Of a stretch of DNA of 58,597 nucleotides, positions 18,595 through 28,278 are shown in pieces (positions within the stretch are counted from its first letter, which is position 1; each line of letters starts with the position of its first letter). Origin of the DNA: Cylindrospermum sp. FACHB-282 (GTDB lineage: Bacteria; Cyanobacteriota; Cyanobacteriia; Cyanobacteriales; Nostocaceae); assembly GCF_014697195.1 (NCBI RefSeq), contig NZ_JACJRJ010000040.1:1-58597 (forward strand), written 5' to 3'. The notes below the pieces were generated by a model. The model did not search any database. It was not told the origin of the DNA and saw only the letters and a program-made list of their open reading frames with translations. The position numbers were made by a program, and so were the translations under genes.

Positions 18595-18963
18595 CAATCT
18601 AGCAGCAAAAACAAACCAGGAGCCTACATCATTTTTGTGTCATTGCTATTCACATTACCTAACTTAGGCATAGCAAAGGGAGATATTGATTGTCCTGATT
18701 ATCGCTTTGGAATAGATGGTTGGCAAAACCACAATCTCCAAATCCACTTTCATCCCAAGCTACACACAAACTTCAGCAATATTTTAGTGCATGAACTAGG
18801 GAGATTTATTTTTTAATTTGTTTAATTTTATTTTTGACTGCCAATTTATCACCACTGGAGAATTTTTCTGCATGATGAACCCTTACTAGAACTTACCGTT
18901 AATATCCAAAGTAATTTTTCAGAGACTGCTGTGGATATTACTAAATCTAGCTGTTACCAATAG
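18595..18963 (+). pseudogene. Possible decayed small gene
   Basis: One plus-strand frame reads as protein-like sequence in two blocks: a hydrophobic start then GDIDCPDYRFGIDGWQNHN up to a TAA at 18814. After several stops in an AT-rich patch, the same frame continues with HHWRIFLHDEPLLELTVNIQ to a TAG at 18961. There is no ATG; GTG at 18637 is the only plausible start. It could be the remains of an exported protein. Assignment rests only on amino-acid composition. Confidence 0.25.
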
Positions 18964-20033
18964 ATTATACTGAACACCACCAATAATAGTGCCAAATTGC
19001 CAAAAAAATTGTGGTGATTTTGTAGCCTATGTAATAGACTTTACACCCTGATAATGATTTTCGACTGCTTAATTTTTATTTCTTTGATCCTTCAACTTGT
19101 ATGGAGGAGATACGATAGCAAGCATCGTATCCATACAGCGATGATAGGTATTTTCTCAATTAAAGCTAAATTTACTAGAGGATTTGTTAATCATACTTTT
19201 AAGTGTCATATTTAACAAAATATTATATAGCTCTAGCGCTGTAAAGCAATGCCTGATATACAAATTTACAATTAACTAGATACATTTCAAAAAGAGGTTT
19301 TTACAGAAAGCCGTGTATTATAACTACATAGCAAATATTCCTGAGGAAGTTATTACCCTTAGTATGTTTTACAAGAATATGTAACTTTTATGACTATTTT
19401 TTCTAATAAACAAAGAACAAGGAAAATTATATTACCTAACTAATTGCCACTCATCTTGATAAGTGTTTCAGCCAAATTATTGAGCAAAAAGAAGATTATC
19501 AAAGCAATTACCATTAAAACTATCCCCCAATCTCTATTTAAGATTGTTTTCATCTCCTCAAACAATCAGTCAAAAGAAGAATTGGCAATTAGAAATATAT
19601 GTATAATCGAAAACTTTATTTCCAAGCTTGATAACAGCAGATAGTAGTAACGATTGTAGCGGTTTTTAGTTAAATGGAATACATGACAAAAACCTGATGT
19701 CAATTCCTTTCCTGAAGACTGTAGAGAAATTGCATCTAATGGCTCTACAATTTCCCCAAAGCCGATCAATCATCCTGCGATACGGAGAAGGGCGAATCAT
19801 TAATTAATGCCAAAGTTTAACGATTACGGGGATGCTGTGTAGTACGGTTATCAATGTGAGAAATCCCCCATGCGATCGCACCCAACCCAAGAGCAGACGC
19901 GGTAGATTGAATATGTAGCTGACAATCAAAAACTTGCTTGCTTGTTAAGGACTGGCGTCAGCCACACACCGCAACACTTAATCGAGTACTGCAAGCAATC
20001 ATAACTAAATACCGTTTTTCCAGTGACTATGCT
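18964..20033. other. Long AT-rich gene-poor region
   Basis: About 1.07 kb. Short ORFs such as 19444-19644 (plus) and 19566-19769 (minus) have no good ribosome binding site and unlikely composition. No RNA gene or mobile-element end is evident. A HIP1 site (GCGATCGC) lies near 19872. Confidence 0.5.
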
Positions 20034-21008
20034 ATGCGTAAAAAATTACAACAAACCATCAAACCCCTGTTAAAAACCTTCTTTCTCCTGAGCCTGGTGC
20101 TAGGTTTAGCCCTTGGTCATGCCGATGGCGCATTAGCTGCCCGCAGTGGTGGCCGCATCGGTGGTGGTTCCTTCAGAGCACCTTCTAGCCGGAGTTACAC
20201 ACCGCGCACTTACGCACCTCCCGGTGGCGGGGGATACTACGCTCCCTATGGCGGCGGTGGTTTTGGCTTTCCTTTCTTGATTCCCTTTTGGGGAATTGGG
20301 GGCGGATTTGGCAGTGTGTTTAGCATCTTAATCTTTTTGGCGATCGCTAACTTCTTAGTGCAATCCTTCCGCCGCAACACCGGTAACAGCACAGAAGAAG
20401 CAGACTACAACAGCAACTCCACAGTTGCCATCACCCGTTTGCAAGTTGGTTTATTAGCTCAAGCGCGTGGTTTGCAAACCGAACTCAACCACATAGCCGA
20501 AACTGCTGACACCAACACTCCAGAGGGGAGAGCAGAAATCTTACAAGAAGCCAGCCTAGCATTACTGCGCCATCCCGAATACTGGGTATATGCAGGTGGT
20601 GGGACTCAACAAGCCAAATTAAACGCAGCTGAATCTCAATTCAACCGCTTGTCATTAGCCGAACGCAGCAAATTCAGCGAAGAAACTCTTTCCAACGTCA
20701 ACAACCAGCTAAAAGCCGCCCTAGCCAAAGAAGCCTTACCCCCAGCTGAACTCGACAACCCCACCCGCCTAATTAGCGAAGGGCCTGGAGAATATCTCAT
20801 CGTCACCTTACTAGCAGCGACTCTCGGTAAATTAGGAATTCCCCCAATTAACAGCGCCGACGACTTACGTCAAGCTTTGCGGATAATTGGTAGCCTTCCT
20901 AGCGAACAACTTTTAGCCATGGAAGTTCTTTGGACTCCCCAAGCAGAAGGCGATACCCTGACATCTGATGATTTGTTTGCCGAGTATCCTGATTTGAAAC
21001 TGGTTTGA
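20034..21008 (+). CDS. DUF1517 family membrane protein
   Basis: The start is set at ATG 20034 (MRKKLQQTIK) because a signal-like segment (LLKTFFLLSLVLGLALGHA) follows directly; the frame is open further up to 19938. About 324 residues. A Gly/Arg-rich segment (ARSGGRIGGGSFRAPSSRSY) precedes a hydrophobic stretch, PFLIPFWGIGGGFGSVFSILIFLAIANFLV. The C-terminal DUF1517 domain begins VAITRLQVGLLAQARGLQ. The family is common in cyanobacteria and plastids; function unknown. A clear terminator follows. Confidence 0.85.
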   Translation: MRKKLQQTIKPLLKTFFLLSLVLGLALGHADGALAARSGGRIGGGSFRAPSSRSYTPRTYAPPGGGGYYAPYGGGGFGFPFLIPFWGIGGGFGSVFSILIFLAIANFLVQSFRRNTGNSTEEADYNSNSTVAITRLQVGLLAQARGLQTELNHIAETADTNTPEGRAEILQEASLALLRHPEYWVYAGGGTQQAKLNAAESQFNRLSLAERSKFSEETLSNVNNQLKAALAKEALPPAELDNPTRLISEGPGEYLIVTLLAATLGKLGIPPINSADDLRQALRIIGSLPSEQLLAMEVLWTPQAEGDTLTSDDLFAEYPDLKLV

Positions 21009-21044
21009 TCGAGTAGGAGCACTGAAGCGCTGACTACAAACTAG

Positions 21045-21076
21045 AAAACCGCGTGTCTGATGGCAAGCGGTTTTTT
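21045..21076 (+). terminator. Rho-independent terminator after DUF1517 gene
   Basis: AAAACCGC and GCGGTTTT form an 8-bp stem around a 14-base loop, followed immediately by a T run. It lies about 40 bp after the stop codon. Confidence 0.8.
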
Positions 21077-21229
21077 TCGGGTGCAATTATTTTGATTATT
21101 TACTGATAGTTCTTCCTTATCAAGATTAGCATAACAAATCTAGAAGGCAAAGTCAACACCAATAAACCATAAAAACGCCAATTTATTTTTTAATTATTTA
21201 ATCTGAGTACCTTTGGTGGGAGAAACTGC

Positions 21230-23089
21230 CTAAATCATCTCCTCAAGAGAAAACACCACCCGAAAGCCGCATATCCTCAACCCACCATCAGACTCATTCC
21301 AGCTACGGCTAGCACTGCGACAAAGTTCTGCACTGAAACTCCAAGAACCACCGCGCAACACTCGGCGATGCTGATCACCGCCAACATCCCAAACCTTACC
21401 ATCAGCTGGTGCACCGTTGTAATTGTTATGCCAGGGGTCAGCACACCATTCCCAAACTAGCCCATGCATATCATACAATCCAAAGCTGTTTGCCACCTCA
21501 AAACTGCCGACAGGTGTCGTTTCTTTACGAGATTTGCTTTTTGGTTCCACAGCAGAAGTATCACCACCACTACAGTTAACTAAGTCAGCAGTAATGGTTT
21601 CGCCAAAGTGAAAAGATGTCGTAGTTCCAGCGCGACAAGCATATTCCCATTCAGCTTCACTTGGTAAACGGTAATCGCGTCCAGTTTTTGCCGATATCCT
21701 AGCACAAAATTCTATAGCTTCGTGCCAAGATACATTTTCCACTGGTAGATTTAACCCTTTAAATTTAGCAGGATGAGGATTTAAGGTTTGTTGGACTTTA
21801 GGTAAAGCCGCAACAGCCCGCCATTGTGCTTGAGTAACAGGAAATTTCCCCATAAAAAAAGGTTCAACTATTACTTGATGTTGGGGACGTTCATCTGCAT
21901 CTCCTTCCAACTCTGGCGAACCCATCATATAGATACCGTCAGGAATTAATACCATTTCTAGAGTGACGGCTTTACTCAATTCTTCTACTAAAAATTTCGA
22001 CTGGCGTTGATCTCGGCTAACTTCTCTACCGGCTGTGTCTACTGTGACTACATGAAAATCAAAAGTTTGTAAAGGCGGTAACGGTAACTTAACTTTTGCT
22101 GGTGGTGGTGGCGGTGGTGGCGGTAATGGTGGTTGGGGAATTACCGCAAATTTTAGTGCAACGGGGGATGTTGTAAAACTTAAGTCGTTGATAACTTCTG
22201 TTGCTGATTGATATCTATCGCTAGGAAAATGTTTCAGCAATTTATCTAAAATTATTTCTAAATCATTGCTAATAGTGATGCCTTTTTTCTGTAATCTTTC
22301 ATGCCATAACCACTTAGCGTTCATCGCATCATAAAGAGGATCATTAATTTGACCATAACCATTTTGTGAAGGTAAATCTTGGGTTAAAAGTCTGATACAA
22401 GTTACCCCCAAAGCATATAAATCACTAGCATGACAAGCAAACCCCGCCATTTGTTCAGTTGGGGCATAACCTAGAGTATAAATTACTGTAGCTTGTCTAA
22501 CTAAACTGGTTTGTGTTACTTGCTTTGCACCGCCAAAGTCAATTAATACAGGTTTACCATCAGCTTCACGGCGGATAATGTTTTCTGGTTTGATATCCCG
22601 ATGAATAACATTATGTTGGTGAATAAATTCGAGAACTGGTAATAAATCACTTAAGAGTTGGCGAATTTCTGCTTCGCTATAAGCTTGTTGTTGAACTTCT
22701 TTTAAGAGAGTTGGCCCTAAAATAAATTCTTGTACAAGGTACAAGCTAGCAGCTTGCTCAAAATAAGCTAGTAATCTGGGAATTTGGGTATGATTTTCTC
22801 CTAGTTCATATAACCTAAAGGCTTCTTCTTTGAAAAATTCTGCTGCTTTGTTGCGTTGTCTTGTTCCCTGAACTTGGGGGAAAAATTGCTTGATGACGCA
22901 AGGTGCATTTAGTCTATCTGCATCTTCTGCGGCATAAGTTCTGCTAAACCCACCTTCACCTAATAACCTCAATACACGGTAGCGGTTTCTTAGAAGGTTG
23001 CTAAATTTGTTTTGTCCGCAACTTTGACAAAATTTATTGCTGTCTGGGTTGAATGGATTTGAGCAATTGGGATTTTGGCAGATTTGCAT
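21230..23089 (-). CDS. Ser/Thr protein kinase fused to FGE-sulfatase (SUMF1-like) domain
   Basis: 619 residues. A zinc ribbon at residues 3-26 (CQNPNC...CQSCGQ) leads to a Hanks-type kinase with the Gly-rich loop LGEGGFSRTYAAED, Lys in PCVIKQF, catalytic HRDIKPENII and LIDFGGAKQV. A poly-Pro linker (about residues 318-335) joins it to a formylglycine-generating-enzyme fold: EMVLIPDGIYMMGSPELEGD, FMGKFPVTQAQW, LPSEAEWEYACRAGTTTSF, HGLVWEWCADPW and RRVLRGGSW. This fusion is common in cyanobacteria. The FGE part is probably structural or sensory, as in many such proteins. Confidence 0.92.
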   Translation of the reverse strand: MQICQNPNCSNPFNPDSNKFCQSCGQNKFSNLLRNRYRVLRLLGEGGFSRTYAAEDADRLNAPCVIKQFFPQVQGTRQRNKAAEFFKEEAFRLYELGENHTQIPRLLAYFEQAASLYLVQEFILGPTLLKEVQQQAYSEAEIRQLLSDLLPVLEFIHQHNVIHRDIKPENIIRREADGKPVLIDFGGAKQVTQTSLVRQATVIYTLGYAPTEQMAGFACHASDLYALGVTCIRLLTQDLPSQNGYGQINDPLYDAMNAKWLWHERLQKKGITISNDLEIILDKLLKHFPSDRYQSATEVINDLSFTTSPVALKFAVIPQPPLPPPPPPPPAKVKLPLPPLQTFDFHVVTVDTAGREVSRDQRQSKFLVEELSKAVTLEMVLIPDGIYMMGSPELEGDADERPQHQVIVEPFFMGKFPVTQAQWRAVAALPKVQQTLNPHPAKFKGLNLPVENVSWHEAIEFCARISAKTGRDYRLPSEAEWEYACRAGTTTSFHFGETITADLVNCSGGDTSAVEPKSKSRKETTPVGSFEVANSFGLYDMHGLVWEWCADPWHNNYNGAPADGKVWDVGGDQHRRVLRGGSWSFSAELCRSASRSWNESDGGLRICGFRVVFSLEEMI

Positions 23090-23686
23090 AAATGAGGGGG
23101 AAATAGCATCTTTTCCAAACTTAGCCCCAATATTATCTACTTGAAAACAAAAATAAAGACGAAAGATGAAGGAACTATCTTTATTTGTGTATCAGGAGTG
23201 AGACTTATCTGAGCTTAAGTATTAAATCTGCATATATATATGAGCGCACGGATTTCGATCATATAAATGATATTAGAATAATCGGGTGATTATGTCAAGT
23301 AGATAGATAGTTAATTTCCTATAATTTTATAGTGAGAATAGTTGATTACTCAGCAATTAATATATAGCAGTCCTAAATCATTTGTGAACACAAAGATACC
23401 CGACTTCTTAGAGAAGTCGGGTATCTGACTCACTTTATGTTCACAAATCAAATAGGATTGCTATAGTATCACTACATACAAAAAATATTTTTTTTAAGAG
23501 AATAGGTTTCGCGATTTCTAGTTGATATCTGGCTACAGAAATTTTCGATTTATGATGTATTTAAAATATCTTTATTAGAGATTATTTATCAAGTATCTTG
23601 GCGACTAGAAGTCACAGCTACACAGGCAAGACGCAAAGCGGCTTCTCTCCAGGAAGTCCACCTGCGCGGGTTAAGAAACTCTTATA
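23090..23686. other. Intergenic region containing a MITE
   Basis: About 600 bp between the kinase and potC. It holds the 103-bp MITE listed separately and, near 23600-23670, a dispersed repeat-like stretch (AGACGCAAAGCGGCTTCTC...CCACCTGCGCGGGTTAAG). No ORF is convincing. Confidence 0.6.
23363..23465. mobile_element. 103-bp MITE, copy 1
   Basis: Terminal inverted repeats TATAGCAGTCCTA and TAGGATTGCTATA bound a largely palindromic element. Its centre is a perfect 14-bp hairpin, GATACCCGACTTCT-TAG-AGAAGTCGGGTATC. TA at both ends suggests mobilisation by an IS630/Tc1-mariner-type transposase, which inserts at TA. By eye it is identical over all 103 bases to the copy at 57638-57740. Confidence 0.88.
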
Positions 23687-24496
23687 TTATCTTGAGCTTT
23701 GATTGTCGCCATTGACGCGAATCAATTCAGCTATACCAGCGACAATAGCGGAGACCGAAATTAACATCACACTGAGGGCATTAATATCAGGTTTGACTCC
23801 TGATCTGATGCGACTAAAAATTTCCATTGGTAAGGTGTTAGAACCGCTACCAGCGGTAAAACTGGCGATGAGAAAATCATCTAAACTGAGGACAAAGGCT
23901 AGTAAGCAACCAGATATAATTGCCGGCATTAATTGAGGTAGTAAGACTTGGATAAAGGCTTGTAATGGTGTGGCGCCTAAATCTAGTGCGGCTTCTTCTA
24001 GGTGGGGATCTAAGTTGGTGAGTCGAGAAGAAACTACTAAGCTAACGTAGGAGAGACAGAAGACTATATGCGCCGCCGCAATTGTCCACACACTCAGGGG
24101 AATGGCAAATGCTGCTAGACAGACTAGAGTAGCAACGGCGATCGCAATATCGGGAATCATTAAGGGTAGGTAAGACATACCCCGATATAAACTTTTAAGA
24201 GGAAATTGATAACGCGCCAACCCCACCGCCATCAAGGTTCCCAGTACTGAGGAAACCAATACTGCACAAACAGCAACTATTAAGCTGTTGTTCAAAGCCG
24301 ATAAAATCCGCTCGTCGTTGAACAATTTGCGATACCAATCAAGGGTGAATCCTTGCCAAGTTGCACTGTAGGGTGACTGGTTGAAGCTATAAAAGGTCAG
24401 TACCACTATAGGCAGGTACATGAACACAAATATCATTAGTGAGAAAACCGCCTGCCATGAGACACGCGGTTTTTTTGGTTGTTGATAGATATTCAT
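23687..24496 (-). CDS. potC: Spermidine/putrescine-type ABC permease PotC
   Basis: 269 residues with about six membrane segments, starting with the typical FMYLPIVVLTFYSFNQSPYSATWQGFTLDWY split around the first helix. The binding-protein-dependent permease EAA loop is present as EEAALDLGATPLQAFIQVLLP (about residues 165-185), which contacts the ATPase. This is the second permease of a polyamine or related importer. No potA, potB or potD is adjacent: the 480 bp upstream are non-coding. Confidence 0.88.
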   Translation of the reverse strand: MNIYQQPKKPRVSWQAVFSLMIFVFMYLPIVVLTFYSFNQSPYSATWQGFTLDWYRKLFNDERILSALNNSLIVAVCAVLVSSVLGTLMAVGLARYQFPLKSLYRGMSYLPLMIPDIAIAVATLVCLAAFAIPLSVWTIAAAHIVFCLSYVSLVVSSRLTNLDPHLEEAALDLGATPLQAFIQVLLPQLMPAIISGCLLAFVLSLDDFLIASFTAGSGSNTLPMEIFSRIRSGVKPDINALSVMLISVSAIVAGIAELIRVNGDNQSSR

Positions 24497-24980
24497 ATTT
24501 TTTTATTATAGTTCTTCCTTGTCAAAATTAAAACTACCACATTTAAAATCAAAAGTCAATCAGTCCCCATCATCTTGTTTCCCAACTTGTACGAACCTGC
24601 CTGATGGAGTGATTTGAAATCAAACACGACACAAATTAAAGCTCTCACAAGGCGAATTTATTGATAGTTTTTTAGGAACTCTCAAGGGATCAATACAAAG
24701 AAAACTTTGGCTGTGGCATCAGTCATAGTAAATTTTAGATATTTTAATTTCCTAGTTCATACTTTATTTTTGAGATAACATTCTACCTCTTTAGTTGAGG
24801 ATAATTTCCCTACCTAGGGTAGACGATTAATCTAGAACTAAACCCATAATATGTTGAAGTACTTCTTTATATAATTGGTGTTCTAAGTAAGTTTATGGTG
24901 CATGAATAATTCCTGTAAAGCACTACTTAAACAGAAAACCAACACCGGGAATTTCAGTCTGATAGCTTAGGAGTTTGATA
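24497..24980. other. Non-coding divergent region
   Basis: About 480 bp between divergent potC and a glycosyltransferase. It is AT-rich and presumably holds both promoters. I see no ORF or distinct repeat. The missing potA/B partners of potC are not here. Confidence 0.55.
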
Positions 24981-26066
24981 ATGAGAATTGCTCAAATTGC
25001 CCCATTGTGGGAGAGAGTACCACCTCCAGCTTATGGCGGCATAGAGTTGGTTGTAGGGTTGCTAACTGATGAATTAGTCAGACGGGGACACGAAGTTACC
25101 CTATTTGCATCAGGAGATTCTCTCACTTTGGCAAAGTTAGTGTCAGTTCATCCCCGTGCGCTCCGACTTGATCCTACTGTCAAAGATTGCGGTATCTATG
25201 AATCGTTACAACTGGCTACAGTTTACGAACAAGCAGAAGAGTTTGATCTTATTCACTCCCATATGGGACATGGGGCGCTGTCCTATACCAATCTTGTCAG
25301 TACCCCTACAGTTCACACGTTGCATGGTATTTTTACACCTGACAACGAAAAGATGTTTAAATTTGCTAAGAAACAACCCTATATCAATATTTCCCAGGCA
25401 CAAAGGGAACCAAAGTTAGGACTGAACTATGTAGCTACTGTTTACAATGGTATTGATGTTAATAGTTATGAGTTTCATGCCCAACCAGAAGATCCACCTT
25501 ACTTGGCTTTTTTGGGTCGAATTTCTCCAGAAAAAGGGACACACCTGGCAATTGCCGTTGCGAAAGAAACGGGTTGGCAATTGAAAATAGCAGGTAAGAT
25601 AGATTTAGTCGATAAAGAATATTTTGAGCAAGAAATTAAACCCCACATTGACGGGGAACAAATTCAGTATTTAGGTGAAGCCAACCATGCTCAAAAAAAT
25701 GCCTTGATGGGAGGTGCTGTAGCAACTTTGTTCCCCATCACCTGGCGGGAACCTTTCGGGTTAGTCATGGTGGAATCAATGGCTTCAGGTACGCCAGTGA
25801 TTGCGATGAAATTGGGGTCTGCGGAAGAAGTTATTGCCCATGGAAAGGTAGGTTTTCTCTGCAATAACATACAAGAGTTTATCAGTGCAATTGATAAAAT
25901 ACCTGAGTTAGACCGCTATGACTGTCGGGAGTATGTGGAAAACCATTTTAGTGTGCAGCAGATGACCGATGGATATGAGGCGGTTTATCAACAAATTTTA
26001 GCAGAGAAATTTTCTCAGAATGGATATTCCCGCAGTTTTGCAGATTTAGCTAAAAGCCGTATTTAG
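24981..26066 (+). CDS. Glycosyltransferase family 4 protein
   Basis: Start taken at ATG 24981 (MRIAQIAPLWERVPP), preceded by TTAGGAG with good spacing; a TTG two codons earlier is less likely. 361 residues. The GT4 hallmarks are the N-terminal Gly-rich YGGIELVVGLLTDELVRRGH, the mid-protein LAFLGRISPEKGTHLAIAVA and the C-terminal WREPFGLVMVESMASGTPVI with the conserved E-F-G-E-type site. It may make a cell-surface or storage glycan. It is monocistronic here and DUF1499 converges on it. Confidence 0.9.
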   Translation: MRIAQIAPLWERVPPPAYGGIELVVGLLTDELVRRGHEVTLFASGDSLTLAKLVSVHPRALRLDPTVKDCGIYESLQLATVYEQAEEFDLIHSHMGHGALSYTNLVSTPTVHTLHGIFTPDNEKMFKFAKKQPYINISQAQREPKLGLNYVATVYNGIDVNSYEFHAQPEDPPYLAFLGRISPEKGTHLAIAVAKETGWQLKIAGKIDLVDKEYFEQEIKPHIDGEQIQYLGEANHAQKNALMGGAVATLFPITWREPFGLVMVESMASGTPVIAMKLGSAEEVIAHGKVGFLCNNIQEFISAIDKIPELDRYDCREYVENHFSVQQMTDGYEAVYQQILAEKFSQNGYSRSFADLAKSRI

Positions 26067-26071
26067 GCAAT

Positions 26072-26467
26072 CTAAACTGAGATGAATTTAGCTCTAATTG
26101 TTTCTATGCGTTGGCGATTTACCCCTAAGTCGCTTTCGCCCAACCGGGAGGCTGAACGAACATGGATCACTTTAGTTTTAGGGTCTAGAGAGAATTCCAC
26201 ATCGTCTACATAACCCATCAATGCACTTTTGAATTCTGCATATAAATAATCCTCGCTTTCAGTAATTATCTTAGTTCTAGGTAATGACTGAATGATTCTT
26301 TTGAGAAAGGCGATAGCTTTTTCTGGGGTAGTTGTGAAAGTCAGCGGTGCAATTTGGTGTGTTGGATCTGAGCTTTGACTGGAAACGCAGTTAGGGCTGT
26401 TAGGGCAGGGTGCTAATCTACCATTGCGAACGCCTAAATTATTTGGTCTTTGACCTGAAAAAATCAT
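26072..26467 (-). CDS. DUF1499 family protein
   Basis: 131 residues. It shows the DUF1499 pattern: LAPCPNSPNCVSSQSSDPTH with two conserved cysteines near residues 21 and 27, then YLYAEFKSALMGYVDDVEFS and VIHVRSASRLGESDLGVNRQ. No signal peptide is apparent. The family is widespread in cyanobacteria and proteobacteria and its biochemical role is unknown. It converges on the glycosyltransferase gene with a 5-bp gap. Confidence 0.88.
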   Translation of the reverse strand: MIFSGQRPNNLGVRNGRLAPCPNSPNCVSSQSSDPTHQIAPLTFTTTPEKAIAFLKRIIQSLPRTKIITESEDYLYAEFKSALMGYVDDVEFSLDPKTKVIHVRSASRLGESDLGVNRQRIETIRAKFISV

Positions 26468-26608
26468 AATATTCGATGCTGGTAAATGAATAATTCAACT
26501 GTCACACATTATAATTTACCAGGATATACATATATCAAGGGTATTTTGTCATTTTCTCATGTATTTTCAGATAAGTAACCTATCTGATTCTGAAATATTC
26601 GTTTAAAT

Positions 26609-28261
26609 ATGGTCGTTCTCCACCAGCTTTCAGATTTTCTCGACGCCAACTCGAAAATTCCTGTTTCACCCCCTAGCTATTACTATGAAGGGAGTGCCAA
26701 GGGTGGGGAGATGCTGAGACTACCCCGCACAGCTTTGGTAGAAGCGATCGCCTATAATTTAATGGAACACCTGAGGGAAAATCCCCTGTATTCCCGTGAA
26801 GGCAAGATGTACGGCGTTTTGCTAGTGGAACTACCCACAGGTGAACAAAGGGTAATTAAAGCCTTTTCTGGTTTATTGCATGGTTGCAGTGTAGTTGAAG
26901 GTTGGGTGCCCCCGATTCCCGGACGGGATCAAGTTGTCCTAGAAGAAGCCCGGACTTTAACTGAGTTAGAGACGATTAAGCAAAAACTGATTACCCTAAA
27001 AAATCTGCCAGAACGCCTGGAATATCAAATCCTGGCTAGTGAATTTAAGCAGCAGTTACAATCAATGTGCGATCGCCATCGAGACTGCAAACAGCAACGA
27101 CACTCAAAACGCCAGCAACTTTGCCAAACTCTCACAGGAGAAGCCCTGACAATTGCCCTAGAACAACTCGACGCCGAAAGCCGTCAGCAGGGAATTGAGC
27201 GCCGACACCTTAAAAGCCAACAAAATTGTATTTTGCAGCCACTCCAGCAGCAAATAACAGCGGCAGATAAGCAAATTAGAGAACTCAAGCAACAGCGTCA
27301 AGCACTATCCCGGCGACTGCAAGCAGAGATGCATGCTGCCTACAGCCTGACTAATTTTTCCGGGCAATCCTTATCATTACAGCAATTGATGCCAGGAGGT
27401 TTGCCAACGGGGACAGGAGATTGTTGTGCGCCAAAGCTGCTGCACTATGGGGCAACATATAACCTAAAACCCTTGGCAATGGCGGAATTTTGGTGGGGTG
27501 CATCCTCACTGAATCGAGACAAAATTCAGGGGGAATTTTATGGGGCTTGTGTAGAACGCTGTCAGCCATTAATGGGGTTTTTGCTGTCAGGATTGAAACC
27601 TCACCCCCCTACTTGGGAAGGGCTTTGGGGAGAGGTGCCGATAATTTATGAAGATGAATGGCTGATTGCTGTAAATAAACCCCCAGGATTGCTTTCAGTA
27701 CCTGGTCGTTATCGCCATAATCAGGATAGTATTCTCAGTCGCTTGCGTCATCTGTTACCCCATGGGATGGCGATTACATCTGTCCATCGTTTGGATCAAG
27801 AAACATCCGGTATTTTGCTGCTGGCACGGGATAACTTAACCCATCATCAACTAAGTTTGCAGTTTCAGCAACGGCAGATTCACAAAGTTTATGAAGCCAT
27901 ACTTGCTGGTGCTGTGGCAACGGACAAAGGTGTGATTGAATTACCATTATGGGGAAATCCTGAAAATCGCCCCTATCAACAAGTAGATGAGGAAAGGGGT
28001 AAACCTAGCTTGACTCATTTCCGGGTAATGAGGCCAGAAGGTGAGTATAGCCGTGTGGAGTTGACACCGATTACAGGACGCACCCATCAACTGCGAGTTC
28101 ATGCTGCTGATCAACGAGGATTGGGGGTGACAATTTTAGGCGATCGCCTTTATGGTTGCAATGCCGTGGCTAATCGCTTATATCTGCACGCGCGGGAACT
28201 TAGCTTTCACCATCCCCAATCGGGGGAAAATCTCCATTTGCAAATAGAGACACCGTTTTGA
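26609..28261 (+). CDS. RluA-family RNA pseudouridine synthase with long N-terminal extension
   Basis: 550 residues. The C-terminal 220 residues are the RluA catalytic domain: LIAVNKPPGLLSVPG, then VHRLDQETSGILLLARD with the catalytic Asp in HRLDxxTSG, and PITGRTHQLRVHAA. It isomerises uridine to pseudouridine in rRNA or tRNA; the target base cannot be read from sequence. The N-terminal 330 residues contain a Gln/Arg-rich coiled-coil region (about residues 125-245), an arrangement found in a cyanobacterial and gammaproteobacterial subfamily. Confidence 0.92.
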   Translation: MVVLHQLSDFLDANSKIPVSPPSYYYEGSAKGGEMLRLPRTALVEAIAYNLMEHLRENPLYSREGKMYGVLLVELPTGEQRVIKAFSGLLHGCSVVEGWVPPIPGRDQVVLEEARTLTELETIKQKLITLKNLPERLEYQILASEFKQQLQSMCDRHRDCKQQRHSKRQQLCQTLTGEALTIALEQLDAESRQQGIERRHLKSQQNCILQPLQQQITAADKQIRELKQQRQALSRRLQAEMHAAYSLTNFSGQSLSLQQLMPGGLPTGTGDCCAPKLLHYGATYNLKPLAMAEFWWGASSLNRDKIQGEFYGACVERCQPLMGFLLSGLKPHPPTWEGLWGEVPIIYEDEWLIAVNKPPGLLSVPGRYRHNQDSILSRLRHLLPHGMAITSVHRLDQETSGILLLARDNLTHHQLSLQFQQRQIHKVYEAILAGAVATDKGVIELPLWGNPENRPYQQVDEERGKPSLTHFRVMRPEGEYSRVELTPITGRTHQLRVHAADQRGLGVTILGDRLYGCNAVANRLYLHARELSFHHPQSGENLHLQIETPF

Positions 28262-28278
28262 CGACATAACAGCAATTT

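Noticed and set aside
19444-19769. Overlapping short ORFs on both strands
   Set aside because: No ribosome binding site, AT-driven composition and mutual overlap; no support for either.
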